A DNA stretch of 40,296 nucleotides, from positions 1 through 40,296 of the forward strand of contig SVJN01000004.1 of the NCBI GenBank assembly GCA_015068965.1, read 5' to 3'. The translations under genes and the position numbers were made by a program. Shown piece by piece: positions 20,137-27,381 of this stretch; positions within the stretch are counted from its first letter, which is position 1; each line of letters starts with the position of its first letter. The DNA is from Oscillospiraceae bacterium. GTDB lineage: Bacteria > Bacillota > Clostridia > UBA1381. The notes under the pieces were generated by a model, which saw only the letters and a program-made list of their open reading frames with translations, searched no databases and was not told the DNA's origin.

Positions 20137-20985
20137 TTAAACCGATCTGAAACCTCTGCCAATAATTTCACTGCTTGTCGTTATAATGATGAATGCATTC
20201 GGGTCTATTTCTTTGACATGATTCCGAAGCTTTATCGCTTCCATCCTTTTACACACGGTATGAATCATCGTTTTTTCTTCTTTTGTAAATTCACCCACAA
20301 CAGAATTCACCGTAACTCCATGATGAAGTGTTTGTATAATAAAATCGGATATTTCCTCTCTCTTAGTCGTAATCACAATAAAGTATTTACAGGTATGAAA
20401 GCTTTCAATAACGCTGTCAACAATAAAAGCCTTTGCAAACAAGCCCATCAGAGAAAACAAACCAATTTGTATATCAAAAACAAAAAACGCACTGGTAGCA
20501 ACAATAAAATCAACGACTAATAATGCTTTTCCCACATCAATACTTGTAAACTTTTTCAGAATCAAAGCTGCGATGTCTGTCCCACCGGAAGATGCATCGC
20601 AATTAAAAATAATTGCTGAGCCAATGGATGTAAGAATCATTGCATAGGCCAATTCCATAAAAGGTTGATTGGTAAACGGTGCAGCCATCGGAAAGAAAAC
20701 TTCCAGAAAATATGTAATCGCAGAATATAACATGCTGCAGTAAACAGTTTTTATCCCGTTTTTCTTACCCAAAAACAAAAATCCCAACACCAAAAGCACA
20801 ATATTTAAAAGCCAAATCCACATCGCTGGTGTTATGGGGGTGATTTTTCCTAAAATAGTGCCGATTCCGGTTACGCCTCCGGTAGCAAAACCATTGGGAA
20901 TCTTGAAAAAGTATACTCCAAAGGAAAGAAAAACGCACCCTAAATTCATAAGCAAAAAATTCTTGATGTTATTTGTTTTTTTCAT
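20137..20985 (-). CDS. YitT-family membrane protein
   Basis: 282 residues. Five to six membrane helices (about 10-175, with FKIPNGFATGGVTGIGTIL and SSGGTDIAALIL motifs) are followed by a soluble C-terminal DUF2179 domain (about 200-282). This is the two-domain layout of the YitT/YpjC family, sometimes described as putative transporters with unknown substrate. AAGGTAAAACTT precedes the ATG. The small peptidase-tail ORF at 21020-21181 and the strong promoter at 21285-21313 lie directly upstream on the same strand, so this gene is probably transcribed from there. Confidence 0.85.
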   Translation of the reverse strand: MKKTNNIKNFLLMNLGCVFLSFGVYFFKIPNGFATGGVTGIGTILGKITPITPAMWIWLLNIVLLVLGFLFLGKKNGIKTVYCSMLYSAITYFLEVFFPMAAPFTNQPFMELAYAMILTSIGSAIIFNCDASSGGTDIAALILKKFTSIDVGKALLVVDFIVATSAFFVFDIQIGLFSLMGLFAKAFIVDSVIESFHTCKYFIVITTKREEISDFIIQTLHHGVTVNSVVGEFTKEEKTMIHTVCKRMEAIKLRNHVKEIDPNAFIIITTSSEIIGRGFRSV

Positions 20986-21019
20986 AAGTTTTACCTTGCA
21001 ACGCCTTTCATAAAATCAA

Positions 21020-21181
21020 TTAAAGATATAATGCCGCAACTGCCATATATTGTGCCGAAAAAATCAAGGAATCAAACTCCGAATACTCCTTGATCGAATG
21101 CATACCTCCTCCGATTGTTCCGATACCGTCTATGCAGGAAATGCCGCATTCCACGCATACATCAACACGCATTTCCACCAT
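21020..21181 (-). pseudogene. C-terminal remnant of an M20-family peptidase
   Basis: A 53-codon ORF, start ATG 21181, stop 21020-21022, with a perfect AGGAGG site 8 bases upstream. It contains IDGIGTIGGGMHSIKEYSEF followed by DSLIFSAQYMAVAAL, which resembles the last strand, metal-site loop and closing helix of M20 metallopeptidases (glutamate carboxypeptidase/PepT type). About 85% of a normal gene is missing, so it cannot be an active enzyme. It is either a decayed tail left by a deletion or a small translated leader of the YitT gene 34 bases downstream. Confidence 0.65.
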
Positions 21182-21284
21182 AGTTTTATCCTCCTTCTAT
21201 TCTTCGTTCAATCCTAAACAGAATATGAGTAACATACCTCTATTGGAAACATTGTGACCTTAGAAATACTTATTATTCAAACAA

Positions 21285-21313
21285 AGTATACCATATTAAG
21301 AATATCATGTCAA
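21285..21313 (-). promoter_or_regulatory. Strong promoter reading toward the peptidase remnant and YitT gene
   Basis: On the minus strand, TTGACA (21313-21308), a 17-base spacer and TATACT (21290-21285). The leader to the ATG at 21181 is about 95 bases. Confidence 0.8.
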
Positions 21314-21314
21314 C

Positions 21315-21357
21315 AAAAAAAGATGTAAAACAAAGTATCACACTTCATTTTACATCT
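21315..21357 (-). terminator. Terminator, duplicated copy
   Basis: AGATGTAAAA (21321-21330) pairs with TTTTACATCT (21348-21357), with the T-run on the minus strand. It is identical in sequence to the terminator at 23084-23120 and lies just after the remnant stop at 21365. Confidence 0.8.
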
Positions 21358-21506
21358 CTTAATTTTAAATGTCCGTATGAATCACGGTATTGGTTTTTGC
21401 CGATTCAAATGCTGCTTCCATGACCTTCATCACACGAAGCGCCTGCTCCGGCGTAATCTGGAGCGGTGCTGTGTCATCTAATGCATCTATCAACTGCCAG
21501 TGAACC
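21321..21506 (-). repeat. Direct repeat, copy 1 (copy 2 at 23084-23269)
   Basis: 186 bases align without gaps to 23084-23269 at a constant offset of 1763, with about 11 differences (roughly 94% identity). It includes the terminator and the last 47 codons of the dehydrogenase gene. The first 110 bases are almost unchanged, and the differences cluster at the 5' coding side. Confidence 0.92.
21365..21506 (-). pseudogene. Truncated tail of a second Gfo/Idh/MocA dehydrogenase gene
   Basis: The minus strand encodes the last ~47 residues of a protein nearly identical to the C-terminus of the intact dehydrogenase at 23128-24189 (ITPEQALRVMKVMEAAFESA is shared). Most base changes are silent; the replacements are Tyr to His and Gly to Asp. 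That pattern implies the parent copy was under selection before truncation, as in a paralogue or an allele from a related strain. Homology stops abruptly at about 21506, where unrelated sequence begins. There is no start codon or promoter for it. Confidence 0.85.
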
Positions 21507-21516
21507 ATTGAAAAAG

Positions 21517-21528
21517 CAGTCTAACGTC
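21517..21528 (+). repeat. Short direct repeat CAGTCTAACGTC, copy 1
   Basis: Identical to 22274-22285. Including the following bases, 18 of 21 agree (CAGTCTAACGTCnCCAnnTGG). It overlaps the stop codon of the ORF at 21527-22189, so the two copies flank that ORF. Confidence 0.7.
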
Positions 21529-22189
21529 ACCACTTGGTTGCCAATGAATATTTATTATCCGTTTTTTCATCCAAAACGCTCATCAATTTTATATATGCCG
21601 GAGAATATTGTCCAATGCCAAAATCAAATTCTAAGCCATTATTCTCTGTATAAAAAGCCATTGATGTGCCTGAATCGTGAGGCTTGTGCGTATCCAAATA
21701 ATCAAAAGAAAAAAACTGTAATTCACTAAAAAAGTTATCTTTTTTCGTAAAGCCGGAATTTGTTACAGTAATTTCACTGATAAATATCCCCGAAATCAAT
21801 AGAATTAATATTGTTGAAACAATAAAGATATTTAGGCTCTTTTTTGGTTGTGGAAAATTAATATTTTTATTATGCTTTGCTACTAAATACTGTATATATC
21901 GATCTTTTAGAATTTGACATAAAACAAATGGTACTACATAAAATATAATAAAAAAACCAATCATAACCAATAATGTAATTATGACATTTCTTACTCCAAA
22001 CAAATAATGATAATTTAGTTTTGAATCGTAAAAGCCAATTGTATCACAATGATTTGGAACGAAAGATGGCAGGAATAGAATTAATGAGATGATACTAATT
22101 TGATTAAATAGTGTATGCAAGAAAAGTAGCCATCTGAATTTAAGTCTAAAAAATTTTATTTCTTCATAATTATATATAGTCTTATCCAT
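21527..22189 (-). CDS. Unknown three-helix membrane protein
   Basis: 220 residues. Membrane segments lie at about 19-42, 68-98 and 118-140, with a lysine-rich cytoplasmic stretch between the last two (KDRYIQYLVAKHNKN..PQPKKS). A polar, probably external C-terminal domain of about 80 residues follows. I do not recognise the family. The gene is visibly more A/T-rich than its neighbours and sits in a patch bounded by duplicated gene ends, so it was probably acquired. The ribosome binding site AGGAG is 12 bases from the ATG, rather far. With the secreted ORF upstream it may form a two-gene accessory unit. Confidence 0.65.
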   Translation of the reverse strand: MDKTIYNYEEIKFFRLKFRWLLFLHTLFNQISIISLILFLPSFVPNHCDTIGFYDSKLNYHYLFGVRNVIITLLVMIGFFIIFYVVPFVLCQILKDRYIQYLVAKHNKNINFPQPKKSLNIFIVSTILILLISGIFISEITVTNSGFTKKDNFFSELQFFSFDYLDTHKPHDSGTSMAFYTENNGLEFDFGIGQYSPAYIKLMSVLDEKTDNKYSLATKW

Positions 22190-22273
22190 TGTTTTCTAAT
22201 TCTCCTCCCTTACTGCTTATCCAATTGACTAAACCGTGAATCAATATTAATAGATAAAAATTTAATTATTCGA

Positions 22274-22285
22274 CAGTCTAACGTC
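22274..22285 (+). repeat. Short direct repeat CAGTCTAACGTC, copy 2
   Basis: Second copy of the 12-base repeat at 21517-21528, between the two unknown ORFs and 25 bases from the end of the upstream one. Confidence 0.7.
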
Positions 22286-22310
22286 CCCAAATGGCTACTC
22301 ATCCCCGGCA

Positions 22311-22820
22311 TCACTCACACTCTAAATTGCCTCCCCGATTATACAACAAATCATATAATCTGTATTTCGATGTAGGGCAAAGACGACAAGTGTGATAATT
22401 ATGGTGATAGAAGTAATCCCATACTTTGGTTGTATAATTATATTTGGCACCAATGTGGATATCATGGTTTGAATCTGGGTACTGATAAATCAAGAGAATG
22501 TCTCCTGTTTTGTGGATTGTTGTTATGCCTGCCTCTGATATTAATTTTTTTGCTGTCTCGATTGCTTCGGGGACTTCTATAAAATCAGAAAACTGTTCTT
22601 CTCCGCGGATAAAATTATAATAAAAATAAATGTCATTATTTATTTTTGATACACTTTTTGCAAAGTCATCAAAAAGTTTTTTATGTTCAAAGAAAGTGGA
22701 AGCAAATTGTGCTTTGTTCACAAAATCTGGCGGATATCTACTCTCAAACTTATTAAACTGATGTTTGATACTGACAACTTGCAATATTAGAATCAAAAAC
22801 AGAATTATTTTCTTTTTCAT
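22311..22820 (-). CDS. Unknown small secreted or membrane-anchored protein
   Basis: 169 residues from ATG at 22820, chosen for the AAGGAGG site 6 bases upstream; a longer frame to 22880 has no site. A hydrophobic N-terminus (KKKIILFLILILQVVSI, about 2-18) looks like an uncleaved or cleaved signal sequence. The remainder is a small soluble domain with several Tyr/His (KVWDYFYHHNYHTCRLCP) and a TCRLC cysteine pair. No family recognised. A/T-rich like its downstream neighbour, with a stretch of about 250 bases without genes behind it (22881-23127). Confidence 0.65.
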   Translation of the reverse strand: MKKKIILFLILILQVVSIKHQFNKFESRYPPDFVNKAQFASTFFEHKKLFDDFAKSVSKINNDIYFYYNFIRGEEQFSDFIEVPEAIETAKKLISEAGITTIHKTGDILLIYQYPDSNHDIHIGAKYNYTTKVWDYFYHHNYHTCRLCPTSKYRLYDLLYNRGGNLECE

Positions 22821-23078
22821 TGTTTTCCTCCTTATTTTACAACATATTGAGCAATAGGAGAATATCACCTCTATCATCATTATACACGAAAAACAAAATA
22901 TTGTAAATATGAGAATTGGTTGTTTTTATAAAGTAATGCAAAAATTAAAAGGTCATTAACCGGATTTTGAATATGATAATCCCACACAAAGAATGACAAA
23001 TCTATATAATACCATTAAAACTTTATCCGTGAAATGATTGTTCTATAAAAACAAAATTGCATCATTATCTCACAGAGG

Positions 23079-23120
23079 AAAAAAGATGTAAAACAAAGTA
23101 TCACACTTCATTTTACATCT
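23079..23120 (-). terminator. Terminator of the dehydrogenase/isomerase operon
   Basis: AGATGTAAAA (23084-23093) pairs with TTTTACATCT (23111-23120), with a T-run on the minus strand below 23084. It lies 7 bases past the operon's last stop codon. The rest of 22881-23078 shows no gene, RNA or repeat that I can recognise. Confidence 0.85.
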
Positions 23121-23269
23121 CTTAATTTTAAATGTCCGTATGAATCACGGTATTGGTTTTTGCCGATTCAAATGCCGCCTCCATGACCTTCATCACACGA
23201 AGCGCCTGCTCCGGTGTAATCTGGAGCGGTGCAGTACCGTCGAGTGCATCAATCAACTGCCAGTAAACC
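23084..23269 (-). repeat. Direct repeat, copy 2
   Basis: Intact copy of the 186-base repeat (see 21321-21506), being the true 3' end and terminator of the dehydrogenase gene at 23128-24189. Confidence 0.92.
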
Positions 23270-24189
23270 GGATTTAAGTTATCCACAACATCCTCAGGCG
23301 CTGTAATCGGGATAATCTCTACCGAATCCTCGCTTCTGGGTGCCATAGTTTTGGAAGGTCCAACCTTATTCTTTTTAATCTCTGCACCCCAGGTATCTTC
23401 CCTGCTCTTACAACGGATGATCTGACCTTTACTGTCCCATCCGTCAATCTGCAGTGTACCTTCTTTTCCAAGCACATACCATCTCGGATGCTGGATAAAG
23501 TTATTGGTGGAAACCTCTATATGTGCAGTGATACCGTTTGCAAGCTCCATTGTCATGTGGAAGTTATCATCCACCTCCGGATAATAGAGACTGTACATTT
23601 TACAATAAACACTTGTCACCTTGGCATCATACATATACATCAGCTGGTCAATCAGATGAACACCCCAGTCAAGCATCATACCGCCGCCCTGTTCCTTGTT
23701 GGTTCTCCACCCCTTCGGAACACCACGGGAGCCTTCTACACGGGACTCAATCACATATACATCCCCTAAAAGTCCTGCTTCTACTGCACGTTTCATTGCA
23801 ATAAAATCCTTGTTCACACGACGGTTCTGGTCGATTGCAAACACCTTGCCGGTTTCTTTTGCCACCTGCATGATTTCTACCAGCTCGTCCGAGGACATGG
23901 TAACCGGCTTTTCGCACAGAACATTCTTGCCTGCACGCAATGCCTCAATTGCATAGTCCTTATGCAAGTCATTCGGAACTGCAATCAAAACCAAATCAAT
24001 TTCCGGGTCATCTAAAATTTCCTGACGGGACGCATAAGTATAAAGACCTACACTTTTTGCATACTCCATCCGTTCCGGATTGATATCATAAACACCCTTG
24101 ATATTGATTCGCTCCAATTCCTTTGACTGGTTGAAATGGTGCGACGCCATACCGCCGAAACCGATAATTGCCACCTGATAAATTTTCAT
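23128..24189 (-). CDS. Gfo/Idh/MocA-family NAD(P)-dependent dehydrogenase
   Basis: 353 residues from ATG at 24189. The Rossmann motif GFGGMA lies at 10-15 and the family EKP motif at 93-95 (the lysine is catalytically important), followed by the C-terminal beta-sheet substrate domain (about 125-340, with GGGMMLDWGVHLIDQ, where the Asp and His of DxxxH are the usual active-site pair). These enzymes oxidise a hydroxyl of a sugar, sugar acid or cyclitol. Its ATG overlaps the stop of the isomerase-like gene by one base, so they are co-translated. Last gene of the operon. Its 3' end is duplicated at 21365-21506. Confidence 0.9.
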   Translation of the reverse strand: MKIYQVAIIGFGGMASHHFNQSKELERINIKGVYDINPERMEYAKSVGLYTYASRQEILDDPEIDLVLIAVPNDLHKDYAIEALRAGKNVLCEKPVTMSSDELVEIMQVAKETGKVFAIDQNRRVNKDFIAMKRAVEAGLLGDVYVIESRVEGSRGVPKGWRTNKEQGGGMMLDWGVHLIDQLMYMYDAKVTSVYCKMYSLYYPEVDDNFHMTMELANGITAHIEVSTNNFIQHPRWYVLGKEGTLQIDGWDSKGQIIRCKSREDTWGAEIKKNKVGPSKTMAPRSEDSVEIIPITAPEDVVDNLNPVYWQLIDALDGTAPLQITPEQALRVMKVMEAAFESAKTNTVIHTDI

Positions 24190-25154
24190 TATGCCCACCA
24201 CATTTCTCCTGCATTTTCGTAAATCAAAACATTTTTCAAGAAAGAAATTGCCTTTTCAAGACCTTCCTTCGGGGACATTAAACCGTCCTCATGCTCGATG
24301 CTGATTGCACCGTCATAGCCGATTGTTTTCAAGGTGCTGATGATATCGTTCCAGACCTTTGCATCATGACCGTAGCCAACAGTACGGAATACCCAGGAAC
24401 GGTTCATAATATCGCCATAGCCCTTATTATCTAAAACACCATTGACCGCACAGTTACGCTCGTCAATTCTGGTATCCTTTGCATGGAAGTGGTAAATTGC
24501 ACCTTCCAGAGCCTTGATTGCCGCAACCGGATCAATGCCCTGCCAGAACAGATGGCTCGGGTCAAAGTTTGCACCAATGATATCACCAACTGCCGCACGC
24601 AAACGGAGCAAGGTTTCCGGATTATAAACAACAAAGCCCGGATGCATTTCAAATGCAATCTTGGAAATGCTGTGTGCTTTTGCAAATTCTGCCATATTTT
24701 TCCAATAAGGAATTACCTTTTCGTTCCATTGCCAATCTAAAATCTTTCCAAAATCATCCGGCCAGGGACAGGTAACCCAGTTCGGATACAGAGAATTTTC
24801 ACAATCACCCGGACATCCTGCAAAGCCTATTACAGTATCCACGCCAAGTGCTTCTGCGGCTAAAATTGCATTTTTAAATTCCTGATCAAATTTTTCTGCA
24901 ATTTCCTTTTGCGGATGCAACGGATTTCCGTGACAACTGATTGCTGAAATTTCCAAATGATGCTTTGCAAGCAATGCCTTGTAAGCTTCTACATTTTTTG
25001 CATCCTTTAAAAGCTCTTCCGGCTTTAAGTGATTATCCCCCGGAAAACCTCCTGCACCAATTTCGATGGTGTCAACTCCAAGGCTTTCTAAATATGCCAA
25101 TGCTTCTTCAAAACCCATACTGTTTAAAACCGGGTTCATTACGCTTAATTTCAT
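24189..25154 (-). CDS. Sugar phosphate isomerase/epimerase-like TIM barrel
   Basis: 321 residues from ATG at 25154, 8 bases after AAAGGTGG. AP-endonuclease-2-like xylose isomerase fold. Likely metal ligands lie at the strand ends (FEMHPG, NFDPSHLFWQG, YHFHAKDTRID, SIEHEDG). The family includes isomerases, epimerases and 3-keto-sugar processing enzymes; the exact reaction cannot be told. The close pairing with a Gfo/Idh/MocA dehydrogenase suggests that one enzyme makes a keto-sugar and the other rearranges or cleaves it. Confidence 0.88.
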   Translation of the reverse strand: MKLSVMNPVLNSMGFEEALAYLESLGVDTIEIGAGGFPGDNHLKPEELLKDAKNVEAYKALLAKHHLEISAISCHGNPLHPQKEIAEKFDQEFKNAILAAEALGVDTVIGFAGCPGDCENSLYPNWVTCPWPDDFGKILDWQWNEKVIPYWKNMAEFAKAHSISKIAFEMHPGFVVYNPETLLRLRAAVGDIIGANFDPSHLFWQGIDPVAAIKALEGAIYHFHAKDTRIDERNCAVNGVLDNKGYGDIMNRSWVFRTVGYGHDAKVWNDIISTLKTIGYDGAISIEHEDGLMSPKEGLEKAISFLKNVLIYENAGEMWWA

Positions 25155-25184
25155 AATTTCTGCCACCTTTCTCACATCAAAATC

Positions 25185-25209
25185 CGGCAGAGCCGCAAGG
25201 ACTCCGCCG
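25185..25209 (-). promoter_or_regulatory. Intergenic hairpin inside the dehydrogenase/isomerase operon
   Basis: In the 66-base gap between the two isomerase-like genes, CGGCAGAGCC (25185-25194) pairs with GGACTCCGCCG (25199-25209) with one bulged base and a GCAA loop. On the minus strand it is followed by GATTTT. It may be an mRNA-stabilising or partial-termination element. Confidence 0.45.
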
Positions 25210-25220
25210 AATCGAAAAAA

Positions 25221-26060
25221 TTATAAACCTAATGTTTTTAAATATTCTCTGCTTTGCTTTGCAGCTTCCAAAGCCGGACAGGTCGGCCAGGAATCCTGCT
25301 CTACGATTAAGTAGCTGATGCCTGCTTCCTCAGCAGCTTTGATGATTGACGGGAAATCCTGCAAGCCCTGACCAACCGGACGGAATTCAAATCCGTTATC
25401 TTCCGTTGTGGTCTCTGTGCCCAATTCCTTGCCGTCTTCATCAATCAAATCATAAACCGGACCACCCTTTAAGGATTTGCATACAAAATCCTTCAGATGC
25501 AGAACATCTGCACGGTCAGCATACTTTTTGATATATTTTACCGGCTCTTCTCCTGCATATTTTACCCAACAACAGTCAAGCTCTGTCTGCAGATATTCTG
25601 CGGGTACAGATTCATAGAGCCAATCTAAGAGATATTTTCCTTCAAAGGTTTCAAATTCAAAGTCATGGTTATGATACAAAAGCTGAATGCCGTTATCCTT
25701 TAAAAGCTTACCAACCTTTGTAATCTCTTCAACCGTCTGCGGATAAACATCATTTCCTGCGTGCTTTTCCACACCCATCCAGGGAATTGCACAAAACTTT
25801 ACACCCAAGGTCTTTAAATAATCAACCTGCGCCTGTGCATCTGCACCGATAAACGGATCATAGCCTTGATGGACAGAGATTGCTTCTAAACCATAACGGT
25901 CTAACAATGCTTTCATTTCCTCTGCAGTTTTCCCGAAATAGCCTGCAAATTCTACGCAATCATAGCCCATTTCTGCAACTGCTTTTAATGTTGCTTCTAC
26001 ATCCTTCTCCATTTCCTCTCTCAGAGTATAGAGCTGGATACCAATTTTAAACTTTGACAT
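25221..26060 (-). CDS. Second sugar phosphate isomerase/epimerase-like TIM barrel
   Basis: 279 residues. Same fold family as the 24189-25154 product but of the shorter type that starts with FKIGIQLYTLREEMEKD. Metal-site motifs are YHNHDFEF, QTELDCCWVKYAG, LHLKDF and LIVEQDSW. Members isomerise or epimerise sugars, inosose or keto-sugars. It lies 12 bases after the first dehydrogenase gene, with AGGGAGG as ribosome binding site. Two dehydrogenase/isomerase pairs in a row suggest either two successive steps on one substrate or related substrates. Confidence 0.88.
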   Translation of the reverse strand: MSKFKIGIQLYTLREEMEKDVEATLKAVAEMGYDCVEFAGYFGKTAEEMKALLDRYGLEAISVHQGYDPFIGADAQAQVDYLKTLGVKFCAIPWMGVEKHAGNDVYPQTVEEITKVGKLLKDNGIQLLYHNHDFEFETFEGKYLLDWLYESVPAEYLQTELDCCWVKYAGEEPVKYIKKYADRADVLHLKDFVCKSLKGGPVYDLIDEDGKELGTETTTEDNGFEFRPVGQGLQDFPSIIKAAEEAGISYLIVEQDSWPTCPALEAAKQSREYLKTLGL

Positions 26061-26072
26061 CGTTTTCCCTCC

Positions 26073-27242
26073 TTAGATTTCCGGAATTTCGATTTCGATT
26101 TCCTTACCCAGCTTTGCAGATTTTACAATACCGTCGATGATTGCTTGGTTGTAAAGAATCTGGGAAGAAGGCACCGGAGCCGGAGTTCCATTCTTAACTG
26201 CATCTAAGAAAGAACGAACCTTATTATAGAAGCAGCCCTTACTGTTATCAACTTCCATCGGGAACTTGGTTTCAACCGGCGAACCTGCAACTTCGCTGTA
26301 AACGGTCATCGGACCGCCAACAGAACCATTCCAGCATTCGGTAGACGGAATTCTCAAAGAACCCTTTGTACCCATGATGATGGTATCTCCCGGTGTATCT
26401 AAGTGCATTGCCCATGCAATTCTGAAGTCTAAGATAATGCCGCCCTCTAAGCGGATAAAGCCTGCTGCGAAATCTTCTACATCAAATGCATCTGCATATT
26501 CAGCTGGCTTGCCCTCTACCTTGAAGTAATCCGGATTCTTTCCAAAGAAATTGGAGGTATAACCAGTTACAGTCAACGGCTTCGGATAGCCGATTGCATT
26601 TAAAACCATATCCAAAGAATAACATCCGATATCACCCATTGCACCGATAACACCGGTATCCTTTGAAATAAAGGAGGTGCCAAACGGTGTCGGAATACCA
26701 CGACGACGACCACCACCGGTCTGGATGTAGTAAATGTCACCTAAGATACCGCTCTTTACGATATCACAAACCTTTACCATATTCGGGTCAAGTCTCGGCT
26801 GGAATCCGATGGATAAAACTTTACCGCTCTTCTTTTCTGCACGCATAATTTCAACTGCTTCCTCAGTGGTAACACACATCGGCTTTTCAAGCAATACGTT
26901 GACACCAGCATTCAAAGCTGCAATCGCACATTCAGCATGGGTTTTGTTATATGTACAGATGCTGACAGCGTCTAAATCCTTTTCATTTTCCAAAAGCTCT
27001 GTGTGGTTTCTGTAGCACTTTGCACCCTCAACGCCCCACTTTTTGAAAAATTCTTCTGCCTTACCTTCAACCAGGTCTGCACCGCCGACAATTTCAACAT
27101 CCGGCATTTCTAAATACTGCTGAATATGTGCATCTGCAATCCAGCCTGTACCGATGATTGCAACACGAACTTTTTTGCTCACATCAATTGCTGCGGAGTT
27201 GTCTTGTTTTTCTTTAAACTTGTTTAAGATATCTTCTGACAT
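26073..27242 (-). CDS. Gfo/Idh/MocA-family dehydrogenase, first gene of the catabolic operon
   Basis: 389 residues from ATG at 27242 (AAAGGA 9 bases upstream); the ATG at 27251 abuts that site, and longer versions run into the promoter. Residues 1-24 precede the Rossmann fold. GTGWIA lies at 31-36, EKP at 119-121 and GAMGDIGCYSLDMVL in the substrate domain. An NAD(P)-dependent sugar or cyclitol oxidoreductase. It shares an intergenic region with the divergent AraC-type gene at 27382, whose product probably activates the operon. Confidence 0.9.
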   Translation of the reverse strand: MSEDILNKFKEKQDNSAAIDVSKKVRVAIIGTGWIADAHIQQYLEMPDVEIVGGADLVEGKAEEFFKKWGVEGAKCYRNHTELLENEKDLDAVSICTYNKTHAECAIAALNAGVNVLLEKPMCVTTEEAVEIMRAEKKSGKVLSIGFQPRLDPNMVKVCDIVKSGILGDIYYIQTGGGRRRGIPTPFGTSFISKDTGVIGAMGDIGCYSLDMVLNAIGYPKPLTVTGYTSNFFGKNPDYFKVEGKPAEYADAFDVEDFAAGFIRLEGGIILDFRIAWAMHLDTPGDTIIMGTKGSLRIPSTECWNGSVGGPMTVYSEVAGSPVETKFPMEVDNSKGCFYNKVRSFLDAVKNGTPAPVPSSQILYNQAIIDGIVKSAKLGKEIEIEIPEI

Positions 27243-27278
27243 TTTTATCATTCCTTTCGGATTTATTTTTTCAAGAAA

Positions 27279-27332
27279 AGTATAGCATATTTCAAAATTA
27301 TATGATATAATAAACTTATCAAAAAATATCAA
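27279..27332 (-). promoter_or_regulatory. Operon promoter with upstream direct repeats (candidate AraC site)
   Basis: On the minus strand, an extended -10, TGC then TATACT (27284-27279), with no good -35 (TATCAT). Just upstream lie two TTGATA units (27332-27327 and 27322-27317) exactly 10 bases apart. A weak -35 with adjacent direct repeats is the usual picture for an AraC-type activator. A TATAAT at 27306-27311 on the plus strand may serve the regulator itself. Confidence 0.55.
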
Positions 27333-27381
27333 TTTTTTGTCATTTTTAAATTTCAAGCATGGAAATGAGGAGAATTTACAA

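Noticed and set aside
21517-22285. Integron attC-like sites (GTTAGAC core on the minus strand) around the unknown ORF
   Set aside because: The 7-base core fits, but no long imperfect palindrome surrounds it and no integron integrase is present.
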